19,953 bases of DNA, taken from a bacterium (lineage in GTDB: Bacteria; Patescibacteriota; Microgenomatia; Levybacterales; UBA12049). Under the pieces are notes generated by a model. That model saw only the letters and a list, made by a program, of their open reading frames with translations, ran no database searches and was not told the DNA's origin. Position numbers and translations under genes: made by a program. Numbering within the stretch: position 1 is the stretch's first letter; every line of letters begins with the position of its first letter. Location: the NCBI GenBank assembly GCA_021784535.1, contig JAJYHW010000076.1:1-19953 (forward strand), read 5' to 3'. Shown here piece by piece: positions 8,375 through 15,851 of this stretch.

Positions 8375-8651
8375 TCTCCAAAATTGCATTGACCGTAAAA
8401 AACCCGTTATGCAAATTTTGTGTGTTTGATAAGGCCTGTTTTTGCGTTAATGATTCATCCGTTTTATCCTGACGTACAACATTCTCAAGACCGGTAACAT
8501 GAGCTGTCGGCTGTATTTTGTCAGTGTTTACTCCCTGAAGTATTTCAACGTAGGTAAGTGTTTCCGTTAATTGCTTCTCAAGCTTTTTTTCTTCTTCTTG
8601 AGAAAGGGGAAGATTGGCAAGTTTTGCGATATGTCTCACATCAAGCTTCAT
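8367..8651 (-). CDS. gatC: Asp-tRNA(Asn)/Glu-tRNA(Gln) amidotransferase subunit C
   Basis: GatC is the small subunit that wraps GatA and stabilises the GatCAB complex. The 94-residue product has the family N-terminus MKLDVRHIAKLANLPLSQEEE followed by a helix ending TYVEIL. It then has the extended segment P-T-A-H-V and V-V-R-Q-D with the usual spacing. The ATG at 8651 follows the gatD-like stop by 8 bases and lies seven bases after a TATAAT, so it may be made from both the upstream operon and its own leaderless transcript. It overlaps the following phosphatase gene by 8 bases. Confidence 0.95.
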   Translation of the reverse strand: MKLDVRHIAKLANLPLSQEEEKKLEKQLTETLTYVEILQGVNTDKIQPTAHVTGLENVVRQDKTDESLTQKQALSNTQNLHNGFFTVNAILEND

Positions 8652-8658
8652 GAAGGTA

Positions 8659-8688
8659 ATTATACTCTAACTCCAAGCCGATTGGCAA
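8659..8688 (-). promoter_or_regulatory. Internal promoter for gatC inside the end of the gatD-like gene
   Basis: On the minus strand TTGCCA (8683-8688, 5/6), an 18-base spacer and a perfect TATAAT (8659-8664). The -10 shares bases with the TAA stop of the gatD-like gene and ends seven bases before the gatC ATG. The pattern equals that of gatA. Confidence 0.5.
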
Positions 8689-9442
8689 TTGCTTGTTTCG
8701 CTTTTTCTTCAAGCAAATCGTCAAGAGGTTTAAGTTCGATCTGCTTTTTATACTTCACTTCCAGAGCTTTTGTAATAAGCCAGTCAGCAATCTGCGGATT
8801 TTTGGGAAGCAGGGGACCATGGAGATAGCTCCCAATTGCGTTTTTGTAAACTACTCCTTCGGTTCCATCTACGCCATTGTTGCCAAAGCCTTTCACTACT
8901 TTAGCAAAAGGTTTAGCTGTTTTTCCAAGATACGTCCGGCCGCCGTGGTTTTCAAAACCAACTATGGAGGTTATAGGGGATAGGTTATAGGTGATAGGCA
9001 CAAGATTATTCGTTTGTATTTTTGCCACAACATTGCCGATGAGGCGGTCTTGTTTGGGGCCGGGGTGTTTTGAAATTATATCAAAAATACCCAGGCCTTC
9101 AATGCGTTTGCCTTCTGCGGGTTCGTAATATTTCCCCATGAGTTGTGGGGCGCCGCAGACGAACAATGCCGGGATATCATTTTCAATCAATGCTTTAATT
9201 GTTTGTTTCTTTTTACACAGATCTTTCATCACAATTTCCTGCTCCCGATCCTGTGCGCCTCCGCCGAATAAAAGATCTATAGAGCTTAGATCTTGGATCT
9301 TAGTGGCTTGATCTATTTGCGTCACTGTAGTTTTGATTCCTCTCCATTCGCAGCGTTTTTGCAGCACAAGCATATTGCCTCTATCGCCATAGGTGCTCAT
9401 AAGCTGCGGATACAGCCAGCCAATGGTTAGTTTGTAATTCAT
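8660..9442 (-). CDS. gatD: Lipid II isoglutaminyl synthase, glutamine amidotransferase subunit (GatD-like)
   Basis: Class I (CobB/CobQ-type) glutamine amidotransferase that feeds ammonia to MurT for amidation of D-Glu in lipid II. Visible motifs are YPQLMSTYGDRGN at 11-23, FGGGAQDREQE at 59-69, and the nucleophile C96 in FVCGAPQLMG. IVGFENHGGRTYLG is at 160-173. The catalytic H208 lies in AIGSYLHGPLLPKNP. Compared with Staphylococcus GatD as I remember it, about ten extra residues (around 148-158, PITYNLSPIT) precede IVGFENHGG; they are encoded by a 7-nt tandem repeat. The ATG overlaps nothing but is one base after the stop of the ITPase gene. The MurT partner is two genes upstream in the same operon. 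This is distinct from the archaeal tRNA GatD. Confidence 0.9.
   Translation of the reverse strand: MNYKLTIGWLYPQLMSTYGDRGNMLVLQKRCEWRGIKTTVTQIDQATKIQDLSSIDLLFGGGAQDREQEIVMKDLCKKKQTIKALIENDIPALFVCGAPQLMGKYYEPAEGKRIEGLGIFDIISKHPGPKQDRLIGNVVAKIQTNNLVPITYNLSPITSIVGFENHGGRTYLGKTAKPFAKVVKGFGNNGVDGTEGVVYKNAIGSYLHGPLLPKNPQIADWLITKALEVKYKKQIELKPLDDLLEEKAKQAIANRLGVRV
8969..8998. repeat. In-frame heptad repeat inside the gatD-like gene
   Basis: Four 7-nt units follow one another (GGTTATA, GGGGATA, GGTTATA, GGTGATA) plus a final GG. On the coding strand three units make seven residues, so the peptide also has a period of seven (PITYNLS then PIT). It lies just before the conserved IVGFENHGG segment. Confidence 0.8.
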
Positions 9443-9443
9443 T

Positions 9444-9980
9444 TTATTTCAGCTCCTTTTTCATCTTTTCCAGTGCGATACGTCTCAGATTTATTGTATC
9501 AAGCTCCTCATCTGTCATCTCAGCATGGGTTTTTTTATATCCCTTTGGGATAAAGACAGGGTCCCAGCCAAACCCGTTTTTCCCTCGCGGAGATTTAGCA
9601 ATTGTCCCTACGTTGGCTCCTTCGAAGCATTGCATTGTTTGTCCGTCATACAAACCAAAAATTACCAGTGCTGTCGCTGATCTATTTTTTTTGGGAACTA
9701 TTTTGCAAAGCCCTTCAGGGCCCAGCTCCTGCAGGAACCATTTAATTAGCGGTCCGGGAAGCTTGCCAAGTGCATGAATGACAAGTGAAGTATCCTCAAC
9801 AAGTACCGGTTTGTTAAGTATTCTATATGCTTCTTTCATTTTGTGTTCGATAACTTCTTTGGAATCAAGTGATTGTATTTCTGTCAGATCAAGCTTTTTA
9901 TGTTCAAGAGGAATATGGATATATCGCTGGGTCCATTTTACTTTATTGAGATTGCCTGTAATAAATGTTATTGATTTCAT
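9444..9980 (-). CDS. rdgB: Non-canonical purine NTP pyrophosphatase, RdgB/HAM1 family
   Basis: Cleans the nucleotide pool by hydrolysing ITP, XTP and dITP to monophosphates. The 178-residue product has the family N-terminus FITGNLNKVK, where TGN and K contact the substrate. LVEDTSLVI supplies acidic metal ligands and LPGPLIKWFL follows. The strong signature RGKNGFGWDPVFIP and HAEMTDEEL lie in the C-terminal half. The usual Ser-His-Arg near the end reads NLRR, so the histidine is replaced. It overlaps murT by ATGA and the gatD-like gene starts one base after its stop, so all three are translated from one message. Sitting between the two subunits of a cell-wall enzyme is unusual. Confidence 0.92.
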   Translation of the reverse strand: MKSITFITGNLNKVKWTQRYIHIPLEHKKLDLTEIQSLDSKEVIEHKMKEAYRILNKPVLVEDTSLVIHALGKLPGPLIKWFLQELGPEGLCKIVPKKNRSATALVIFGLYDGQTMQCFEGANVGTIAKSPRGKNGFGWDPVFIPKGYKKTHAEMTDEELDTINLRRIALEKMKKELK

Positions 9981-11257
9981 AATATTTTTTTCCCTGTAAG
10001 AATTTTTCTTGTGTCAAGCATAGCAGAGTAGGTTGGAAGGATATACAGCGTTTCATTTGGTTGAATATATTTAATTCCACTAGCAATTGCTTCCTGTACT
10101 CTTTCAAAAGTTTCAAACTGTTTATATCCTTCATATTTTATTCGGAGTGCCATGTCATATGCTCTGTCTCCAGAGATTAAAATTCTCTTAAATTTTTGTA
10201 TTTCTGCAAGATCAGTGTCCCAGATCCAAGATACATCCCGCCCATCTGGAATTCTGTCATTAAGAATAATGAGCAAGGTAGTAGCATTGAGATCTCGAAT
10301 AGTTTGATAAGATTGGTTAAAGCTCGTAGGATTTTTTGAGAGAAAAAGTTGTACATTTTTTTCTTGATAGATTATAGTTTCTTGCCTCCCGAATGCAGGC
10401 TTAAAGTTCTCAAACGAACTTTTAATTAGCGTTGCATCAATTCCTAGATTCATTAACGCAAGCACTGCAGCATGCGTATTATATTTGTTATATGTTCCGG
10501 TAAGGGGATAGCTATCAAAATGTGTGAGTGTGGGATTTGGCCGCTGTAAACCACATGTACCACATTTCCATTTTCCAAGATGAGAAAAGGTTATGTTTGC
10601 AAAAATGAGTTTGTTGCCGCATTTTGGACAGGAAACAGAATCAGCAGCATGCTGGGATTTTGCTTCCTGTTTCCCTTCCAAACTGAAATAGAGAGATTGT
10701 AATTTAGTTTGCATGCCAATATACGCTATTTGAGGATCATCTGCATTGAGGATGAGTTTTGTTTTTTCTGGTAATTTATTTATTGCATTATGCCATTTTT
10801 GCGCGATTGTATTTATCTCACCATATCTATCCAGTTGATCGCGAAAGAGATTTAATAATACAAGATAATCAGGAGTTATCTGGTTTAAAATCAGTGGTAA
10901 TGCGTTTTCATCAACTTCAAAAATTGCAAATTCCTTGGTAATTTTGCCCTGCAGGCTTGTATTTAATAAAATTGTCGATGCAATGCCGTTAAGCAGATTT
11001 GCCCCTGATTCATTTTGCAATACTTTTTTTCCATTTTCTTCAAGTCCGATTCGAATCAGTCCTGATGTGGTTGTTTTCCCATTGGTTCCGGCGACTATGA
11101 TAATTTTTGTATTCGATTTCGAGAGAATATCTTTAATAAAGTTTTTATTTCCTCTGAGTGCGATATGTCCCGGCCAGGTGGAACCATTGCCACGGTTGAA
11201 TGATTGGCTAATTTTTGAGATAGTTTTGCCAAGAGCAATTAAAGAAGCATTTATCAT
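9977..11257 (-). CDS. murT: Lipid II isoglutaminyl synthase, MurT subunit
   Basis: Mur-ligase-like ATPase that, with GatD, amidates the alpha-carboxyl of D-Glu in lipid II. Visible parts: the P-loop VAGTNGKTTTSGLIR, then LLNLFRDQLDRYGE. A zinc ribbon follows, with CPKC and CGTC about 24 residues apart. Then come GTYNKYNTHAA and a C-terminal DUF1727-type domain with LILNDRIPDGRDVSWIWD. I chose the ATG at 11257 (MINASLIALGK), which fits the family. An in-frame ATG at 11305 only adds 16 residues translated from a 7-nt repeat (FEICDLTFEI...), probably not real. No Shine-Dalgarno is visible. It shares ATGA with the next gene, rdgB. The htpX gene lies 146 bases upstream. Confidence 0.92.
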   Translation of the reverse strand: MINASLIALGKTISKISQSFNRGNGSTWPGHIALRGNKNFIKDILSKSNTKIIIVAGTNGKTTTSGLIRIGLEENGKKVLQNESGANLLNGIASTILLNTSLQGKITKEFAIFEVDENALPLILNQITPDYLVLLNLFRDQLDRYGEINTIAQKWHNAINKLPEKTKLILNADDPQIAYIGMQTKLQSLYFSLEGKQEAKSQHAADSVSCPKCGNKLIFANITFSHLGKWKCGTCGLQRPNPTLTHFDSYPLTGTYNKYNTHAAVLALMNLGIDATLIKSSFENFKPAFGRQETIIYQEKNVQLFLSKNPTSFNQSYQTIRDLNATTLLIILNDRIPDGRDVSWIWDTDLAEIQKFKRILISGDRAYDMALRIKYEGYKQFETFERVQEAIASGIKYIQPNETLYILPTYSAMLDTRKILTGKKIL

Positions 11258-11266
11258 AAAAAATAT

Positions 11267-11356
11267 TTCAAATGTCAAATCGCAAATTTCAAAATTACAC
11301 CTCAAATGTTAAATCTTTAAGATATAGATTTAAGTTTTGATTTTTGAGCTTTGAGC
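11267..11356. repeat. Inverted heptad array between htpX and murT
   Basis: The left arm (11267-11314) is built of 7-nt units such as TTCAAAT, GTCAAAT, CGCAAAT, TTCAAAA, then after a 6-base step CTCAAAT, GTTAAAT. The centre holds TAAATCT and AGATTTA as an inverted pair. The right arm (11329-11356) has TTTAAGT, TTTGATT, TTTGAGC, TTTGAGC. Arms have opposite polarity. It occupies most of the 146-base spacer; nothing else is recognisable there. Confidence 0.75.
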
Positions 11357-11403
11357 TATGTTTCTCTCTTATTTTATCAGATGAACAAGCTGGAGGATAG
11401 CAA

Positions 11404-12303
11404 TCACATTGACCGGAGTATTTTGATTCTTTCTTCAATCGGGGGGTGAGTGCTGAAGAGATTGGTAAGCCAGCCGTTAAATCCTTTATTCTTAAATGGA
11501 TTTACGATAAAAAGATGTGCGGTTGCCTCACTTGCTGTTTTAAGAGGTCTTGGATCGGATGAAATTTTTTCAAGTGCGCTCGCGAGGCCTTCAGGATATC
11601 TCGTTAAGAGTGCTCCTGAAGCATCAGCTAGGAGTTCGCGTTTTCTTGAAACTGCAAGTTGGATCAATGTTGCGATAATGGGTGCGATGATTGCGAGAAT
11701 AAGTGCGATCACTAGAAAGATTGCTTGACTGTTATTGTTCCGGTCATTATTATTTCTCAGTCCTCCCCAAAAAAGTGTATTCATAAACATATTGGTAAGA
11801 AGTGAAATAAATCCTACAATGACGGCAGTGATAGCCAAAAGCCGTGTGTCATAGTTTTTGACATGGGAAAGTTCGTGAGCAAGCACCCCTTCGAGTTCTG
11901 AGTTATTTAATCTCTCCAGAATTCCCGTTGTTGCTGCGATTGATGCATGTTTTGGGTCACGTCCGGTTGCAAAGGCATTTGGAGATGGATCATTGATAAT
12001 ATACACCTTTGGCATTGGAATACCGTCACCAATTGCAAGATTTTCAACGGTATGAAAGAGTTGCGGATTATCTTTTTTCTTGATTTCCTGTGCTCCGGAA
12101 GTTGCAAGGACGATCTTATCTGAATAAAAATAGCTGACGAAGCTATATATAACTGCCATGATAAAAATGATAATTCCCCATGACGCTCCGTATCCCGTTG
12201 CCTGTCCGATTACATAGGCGACAGTTCCTGCAAACACTACAAAAAGAGCCATAATGATATAGCTCTTCCAAATATTAGCAGAAATAGTTCTGTAAATATT
12301 CAT
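11404..12303 (-). CDS. htpX: HtpX-like membrane zinc metalloprotease (M48)
   Basis: Membrane protease for quality control of membrane proteins. Two N-terminal membrane segments (about 14-34 and 41-60) are followed by a cytoplasmic domain with PSPNAFATGR and the zinc motif HELSH (H143, E144, H147). Two more hydrophobic segments (about 155-178 and 193-217) precede SRKRELLADASG, where E223 is the expected third zinc ligand. The C-terminus has FSTHPPIEERI. The length of 299 is normal. It lies downstream of lemA with only a repeat between them; lemA-htpX is a common pair. The ATG at 12303 has no clear Shine-Dalgarno. Confidence 0.95.
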   Translation of the reverse strand: MNIYRTISANIWKSYIIMALFVVFAGTVAYVIGQATGYGASWGIIIFIMAVIYSFVSYFYSDKIVLATSGAQEIKKKDNPQLFHTVENLAIGDGIPMPKVYIINDPSPNAFATGRDPKHASIAATTGILERLNNSELEGVLAHELSHVKNYDTRLLAITAVIVGFISLLTNMFMNTLFWGGLRNNNDRNNNSQAIFLVIALILAIIAPIIATLIQLAVSRKRELLADASGALLTRYPEGLASALEKISSDPRPLKTASEATAHLFIVNPFKNKGFNGWLTNLFSTHPPIEERIKILRSM

Positions 12304-12309
12304 AAACGA

Positions 12310-12380
12310 GATGTAAGATATAAGAAATTAAGATGCAAGAAAATTTGTCTTAAATCATACATCTTAAATACTATATCTAC
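12310..12380. repeat. Inverted heptad array between lemA and htpX
   Basis: Left units include GATGTAA, GATATAA, an 8-base GAAATTAA, GATGCAA. Right units include TGTCTTA, AATCATA, CATCTTA, AATACTA, of the opposite polarity. The right end runs over the lemA stop codon (12377-12379). It fills the whole spacer between the two genes. Confidence 0.75.
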
Positions 12381-12925
12381 TTAAAACTTACCTTCACCGG
12401 TTCTATATCCTTTTCGTCAGCGGCAAAAAATTCTGCCGGTTGGAAATGGAAAGCATTCGCAACAAATGAGTTAGGGAATACTTGTAGTTTGGTATTGTAA
12501 TCCATTACGTTACTGTTGTAAAACTGACGTGAATATGCAATTTTATTTTCCGTATCAGCAAGTTCTTCCTGTAAATTCATAAAATTTTCACTTGCTTTTA
12601 AATTCGGATAGTTTTCCGCTACTGCAAATAGTGATTTTAATGTATTTGAAAGAACGTCATTTGCCTGGGCCTTTTCCTTTGCGGATCCTGCTTGCATCAA
12701 ACTTGATCGTGCTTTCGTGACATTTTCAAAAACTTCACGTTCGTGTTTGGCATACCCTTTAACTGTCTCAACCAGATTGGGGATCAGGTCAGTTCGGCGT
12801 TTGAGTTGTACATCAATTTGAGATAACGCTTCAGCGACACGCACTCTTGCTGTTATCAGACTGTTGTAGATAAACCACAAGTATAATAGTGCCAGAATAA
12901 TAATGATAAATAATATTGTGTTCAA
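12377..12925 (-). CDS. lemA: LemA family membrane protein
   Basis: The 182-residue product has one N-terminal membrane segment (about 3-21) followed by a long helical domain outside the membrane segment. Family motifs are [37 protein letters not shown] and [11 protein letters not shown]. LemA proteins have a four-helix fold and no known catalytic role. The start is TTG, supported by a strong Shine-Dalgarno that also encodes the last Lys-Gly-Gly-Glu of PolX. It probably shares a transcript with polX upstream and htpX downstream. Confidence 0.93.
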   Translation of the reverse strand: MNTILFIIIILALLYLWFIYNSLITARVRVAEALSQIDVQLKRRTDLIPNLVETVKGYAKHEREVFENVTKARSSLMQAGSAKEKAQANDVLSNTLKSLFAVAENYPNLKASENFMNLQEELADTENKIAYSRQFYNSNVMDYNTKLQVFPNSFVANAFHFQPAEFFAADEKDIEPVKVSFK

Positions 12926-12930
12926 ATTTA

Positions 12931-14724
12931 TTATTCACCTCCCTTTGTTGCTTCATTGCTAAACCATGAAGTAAGTTTATTATAATCCATTGTGTTTAAA
13001 ATGTCACGCTTGGTAGCCCATCCACGTCTGGCAACCGTGACGCCATACTTCATAAGGTTCATCTGGTCAATCGCATGACTGTCTGTGTTGATAATCAATG
13101 TAATTCCTTTATTGACTGCCTCTCGGATAAGAATATCCGTCAAATCAAGTCGTTGAGGAGCTGCATTTATCTCAAAAGCTTTATCGTTTTTTTTGCAAAA
13201 ATTCCATAGTTTTTCAAAATCCAGCTCTATGGGGGCGCGTTGATTAATGAGTCTGCTTGTCGGATGGGCAAATATTTTTGCTTTTGGATGAGACAGTCCT
13301 TGCAGAATTCTCTCAGTTATATTTTCACGGTTCATAGCAAAAGAACTGTGGATTGAGACAATCGCTGCATCAAGATATGCAAATGCGCTTTCAGGGATTG
13401 CAAGTTTGCCCGAAGCAAGAATATCTATTTCGAGTAATGAAAATATACGAATAAAATTTTTGTACTTTAGCCTCATTTTATCTATATATTTTAGTCTTTT
13501 TTCCAATAGAGTACAAATTTCTTTTTCTGTATGATTCCCGATACTGGGGTTATGCTCTGAAAATCCTAGGTATTTATAACCAAGTCGCAATGCTTCCTCT
13601 ATCATTTCTTCCATAGAATTTTGTCCTGAGTCATGACTTTCCTCAATTGAAAAATTTGAGTGTAAATGAAAATCTCCTTTGATGTCTGAAAGCTTGATAA
13701 GCTCAGGTAGTTTATGTTGGAGCGCAAGCTCAATTTCACCTGTATCTTCACGCATTTCTGGAGGAATCCATTGCATGCCTAATGCCTCGTAAAAAGATTC
13801 TTCGGTTTTATATTTTTTGTATGCAGCTTTTTCATCTTTTTTCTTTTTGATACCAAAATCTGACACTGAGAGTCCTTTTGAGAGTGCGTATTCGCGTAGA
13901 TGCACATTATGCGCTTTACTGCCGGTAAAATGCTGTAAGAGTGCGCCAAATCCCTCAGGCGACTGTACCATAAGATCAATTTGCCTACCCGAAGAAACAA
14001 GCATTGAGGATGTTCTATCGCCGCGTTCAATAATCCGTTCCTTGAATGGATAATTGATGAAGTGATCCAGCACTTCCTGCGGTTTGTTCGTCGAGACCGC
14101 TATATCGATATCGCCTATGGTGTCTTTGCCTCTTCTGAGACTGCCCAATGGATATGCTGCCAAAACAGCATCTGACTTCTCTATATACGTTATTATAATG
14201 CGGGCAAGCTCATTGGCATAGGGGAGTGTCATGCGGGTTGATTTCCCTTTTCCCAGTTTAAATTCTTTGATTGCTCGCAGAACATCTGCTTGCGATTTCT
14301 CACCAAATCCGGGAAGATTTGCGATATCTCCTTTTTTCGCAATGTTTTCAAGATCTACGATGACCGTATCAGGATTTTTCAGGTTGAATTGAGTAACAAG
14401 TTTATACGCTTTTTTAGGACCAAAACCCGGTATATCCAGAAGCGGAAAGATCGACTTGGGGATCTCTTTCATTATTTCTTCAAAATGTTGCACTTTTCCC
14501 GTTTTCAATAATTCTGTAAGACGGGACTGAATTGTCGGACCTATTCCATCAATACCTTGTAGTTTATTTTCTTTGTAGAGATCATTTAGCTCTGTTGGGA
14601 GACTTTCAATTGCATCCGCGGCTTTTTGATAGGCAAGTAACTGAAACCGGTACTTTTTTTCATCTTTAATGCTATACACAGCGGCGACATTCCGAAGGAG
14701 TTTGCTGATTTCAAAATTTTTCAT
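12931..14724 (-). CDS. polX: DNA polymerase X family protein with C-terminal PHP domain
   Basis: Repair polymerase fused to a PHP phosphoesterase. Positions are counted from the GTG at 14736. N-terminal 8-kDa-like domain with helix-hairpin-helix motifs (GIDGIGPTI at 61-69, [10 protein letters not shown] at 101-110, LPGFGEKS at 141-148). The nucleotidyltransferase core has [19 protein letters not shown] with D209 and D211, and D254 in RQIDLMV. The PHP domain runs from about 354 ([10 protein letters not shown], with H357 and H359) through [31 protein letters not shown] and NTDSHA. In bacterial PolX this domain gives 3'-5' exonuclease activity. The ATG at 14724 fits the family N-terminus (MKNFEI). 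A GTG at 14736 is also possible and lies nine bases after the -10. Its promoter overlaps the divergent tRNA-Asp promoter. Confidence 0.95.
   Translation of the reverse strand: MKNFEISKLLRNVAAVYSIKDEKKYRFQLLAYQKAADAIESLPTELNDLYKENKLQGIDGIGPTIQSRLTELLKTGKVQHFEEIMKEIPKSIFPLLDIPGFGPKKAYKLVTQFNLKNPDTVIVDLENIAKKGDIANLPGFGEKSQADVLRAIKEFKLGKGKSTRMTLPYANELARIIITYIEKSDAVLAAYPLGSLRRGKDTIGDIDIAVSTNKPQEVLDHFINYPFKERIIERGDRTSSMLVSSGRQIDLMVQSPEGFGALLQHFTGSKAHNVHLREYALSKGLSVSDFGIKKKKDEKAAYKKYKTEESFYEALGMQWIPPEMREDTGEIELALQHKLPELIKLSDIKGDFHLHSNFSIEESHDSGQNSMEEMIEEALRLGYKYLGFSEHNPSIGNHTEKEICTLLEKRLKYIDKMRLKYKNFIRIFSLLEIDILASGKLAIPESAFAYLDAAIVSIHSSFAMNRENITERILQGLSHPKAKIFAHPTSRLINQRAPIELDFEKLWNFCKKNDKAFEINAAPQRLDLTDILIREAVNKGITLIINTDSHAIDQMNLMKYGVTVARRGWATKRDILNTMDYNKLTSWFSNEATKGGE
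12934..12946 (-). promoter_or_regulatory. Shine-Dalgarno of lemA, inside the end of polX
   Basis: AAAGGGAGGTGAA on the minus strand, about nine bases before the TTG start of lemA. It overlaps the last codons of polX and justifies the unusual TTG. Confidence 0.75.
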
Positions 14725-14745
14725 AGAGTAAAGCACGCCCTCCTG

Positions 14746-14774
14746 AGTGTATCAGAGCATTGACGTGCGTGCAA
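14746..14774 (-). promoter_or_regulatory. Promoter of polX, overlapping the divergent tRNA promoter
   Basis: On the minus strand TTGCAC (14769-14774), spacer 17, TACACT (14746-14751), with TG one base before the -10 (extended -10). The 11 bases ATGCTCTGATA run into the -10 and recur at the helicase promoter. Confidence 0.4.
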
Positions 14775-14788
14775 GATTCGGCTAAAAT
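14760..14788 (+). promoter_or_regulatory. Promoter of tRNA-Asp
   Basis: TTGACG (14760-14765, 5/6), spacer 17, TAAAAT (14783-14788, 5/6). Transcription would start near 14795, leaving a leader of about 65 bases before the tRNA, most of it a heptad-like inverted repeat. The tRNA 5' end would be cut by RNase P. Confidence 0.6.
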
Positions 14789-14789
14789 A

Positions 14790-14852
14790 CGAAGTGCTTA
14801 AAACTTAAATCAAAGAGTTTGTATTCAAAGTTTTACGTTCTCAGTTTCGCGT
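14790..14852. repeat. Possible heptad inverted array in the tRNA-Asp leader
   Basis: An 8-base inverted pair TAAAACTT (14799-14806) and AAGTTTTA (14828-14835) lies in a stretch that divides into 7-nt units. The right-hand units TCAAAGT, TTTACGT, TCTCAGT, TTCGCGT all end in GT. Left units CTTAAAA and CTTAAAT are of opposite polarity. It is less regular than the other arrays. Confidence 0.45.
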
Positions 14853-14860
14853 AGCGAACT

Positions 14861-14937
14861 GGGGTGGTAGCTCAGTTGGTTAGAGCGCCTCCCTGTCACG
14901 GAGGAGGTCGCGGGTTCGAGTCCCGTCCATCCCGCCA
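14861..14937 (+). tRNA. tRNA-Asp (anticodon GTC)
   Basis: A complete cloverleaf. The acceptor stem GGGGTGG pairs with CCATCCC (one G-T). The D arm contains AGCTCAGTTGGTTAGAGC. The anticodon stem CCTCC/GGAGG holds loop CTGTCAC with anticodon GTC at 14895-14897. The T arm is GCGGG-TTCGAGT-CCCGT. Discriminator G fits aspartate identity. The 3' CCA is encoded. Confidence 0.97.
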
Positions 14938-14959
14938 AAATGCAAAGAACTCTTATAGG

Positions 14960-14988
14960 TTGCATTAGTTGATAAAATATAGTATACT
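14960..14988 (+). promoter_or_regulatory. Possible promoter of the LysM gene
   Basis: TTGCAT (14960-14965), spacer 17, TATACT (14983-14988, 5/6). It lies between tRNA-Asp and the LysM gene. The first ATG after it (15001) opens a nine-codon reading frame, not the LysM gene. Confidence 0.4.
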
Positions 14989-15000
14989 CCTTTTTACTTC

Positions 15001-15030
15001 ATGATCTGTCCGTGTGAAGTCGTATTATAA
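15001..15030 (+). other. Possible nine-codon leader ORF before the LysM gene
   Basis: ATG at 15001, peptide MICPCEVVL, stop TAA at 15028-15030. The stop overlaps the LysM ATG as TAATG. The ATG is 12 bases after the TATACT box, a spacing like that of other near-leaderless genes here. It may couple or limit translation of the LysM gene; chance is also possible. Confidence 0.3.
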
Positions 15031-15839
15031 TGGTAAAAAAAGTTGCATCGAAATCACAGGAGACAAAAACGGCAGAGCCTCAACAAAAAAAGGCGGGCTT
15101 TTTCGATTACTTGCGATTTGGTGAATCCTATACAAGTCTTATTTTAGGGGTTATTGTTGTAATTATTGCAACTGCATTGATGCTTTCTTTCGTTCACAAT
15201 AAAAATACAGGCCCCGTAAATACTTCCGTATTACAAAAAACTCAAAATACCGTACAGATATCTCAAAAGGCAAGTTCTTTGGCAGAAAAAACTTCAAGCG
15301 GAGATATTAATACTGCCGTTTCTATAGCGCCAACAACTACGATAGCTCCAGTCAAAGCATCTGTCAGGACGAAAACTCAATTATCAAAGACGCCGCAAGT
15401 AAAAACAGATAAAGATAACAATGTATGGATTGTGCAAAAAGGAGAATCATTATGGACTATTGCAGAGAAAAAATATACAAGTGGCTACAATTGGGTTGAT
15501 ATTGCTCGGGCAAATAAGCTAGCTAATCCAAGCGATATTCATGCAGGGGACAGATTGATTCTGCCGTCGGTAACTCCGAAACAATCAACAATCGTTATGA
15601 CAGAAGTGACAGTAACGCCTGTACCTTCACAAAAAGTTGTTGCAACTGCGCACAAATCAGCAGCTATGGGTAAAATTACCGGAAAAGTTTATACTGTTGT
15701 TAAGGGAGATAATCTATGGGATATTGCTGTTCGTGCCTATGGTGATGGATATAAGTGGACTGCCATTGCAAAAGCAAATAAGTTGGCAAATCCGGGTCTG
15801 ATCTTCTCAGGAAATAGACTCATCATCCCCCGAAATTAA
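15030..15839 (+). CDS. Membrane-anchored protein with two LysM domains
   Basis: The 269-residue product starts with a Lys-rich cytoplasmic part (1-35), then one membrane segment (about 36-55), a Thr/Ser/Pro/Lys-rich low-complexity linker (56-130) and two LysM domains (131-179 and 219-267). The domains are near-copies: WIVQKGESLWTIAEKKY and YTVVKGDNLWDIAVRAY, each followed by GY.W..IA.ANKLANP and a GxRLI.P end. LysM binds N-acetylglucosamine-containing glycans, so the protein probably tethers the envelope to peptidoglycan. No catalytic domain is seen. The ATG has no Shine-Dalgarno and overlaps the stop of a short upstream frame. A hairpin terminator follows the stop. Confidence 0.9.
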   Translation: MVKKVASKSQETKTAEPQQKKAGFFDYLRFGESYTSLILGVIVVIIATALMLSFVHNKNTGPVNTSVLQKTQNTVQISQKASSLAEKTSSGDINTAVSIAPTTTIAPVKASVRTKTQLSKTPQVKTDKDNNVWIVQKGESLWTIAEKKYTSGYNWVDIARANKLANPSDIHAGDRLILPSVTPKQSTIVMTEVTVTPVPSQKVVATAHKSAAMGKITGKVYTVVKGDNLWDIAVRAYGDGYKWTAIAKANKLANPGLIFSGNRLIIPRN

Positions 15840-15851
15840 GATTCATGATTT

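Noticed and set aside
11258..11305. N-terminal extension of MurT from an ATG at 11305
   Set aside because: The extra 16 residues are translated heptad repeat and do not fit the family N-terminus; the ATG at 11257 does.
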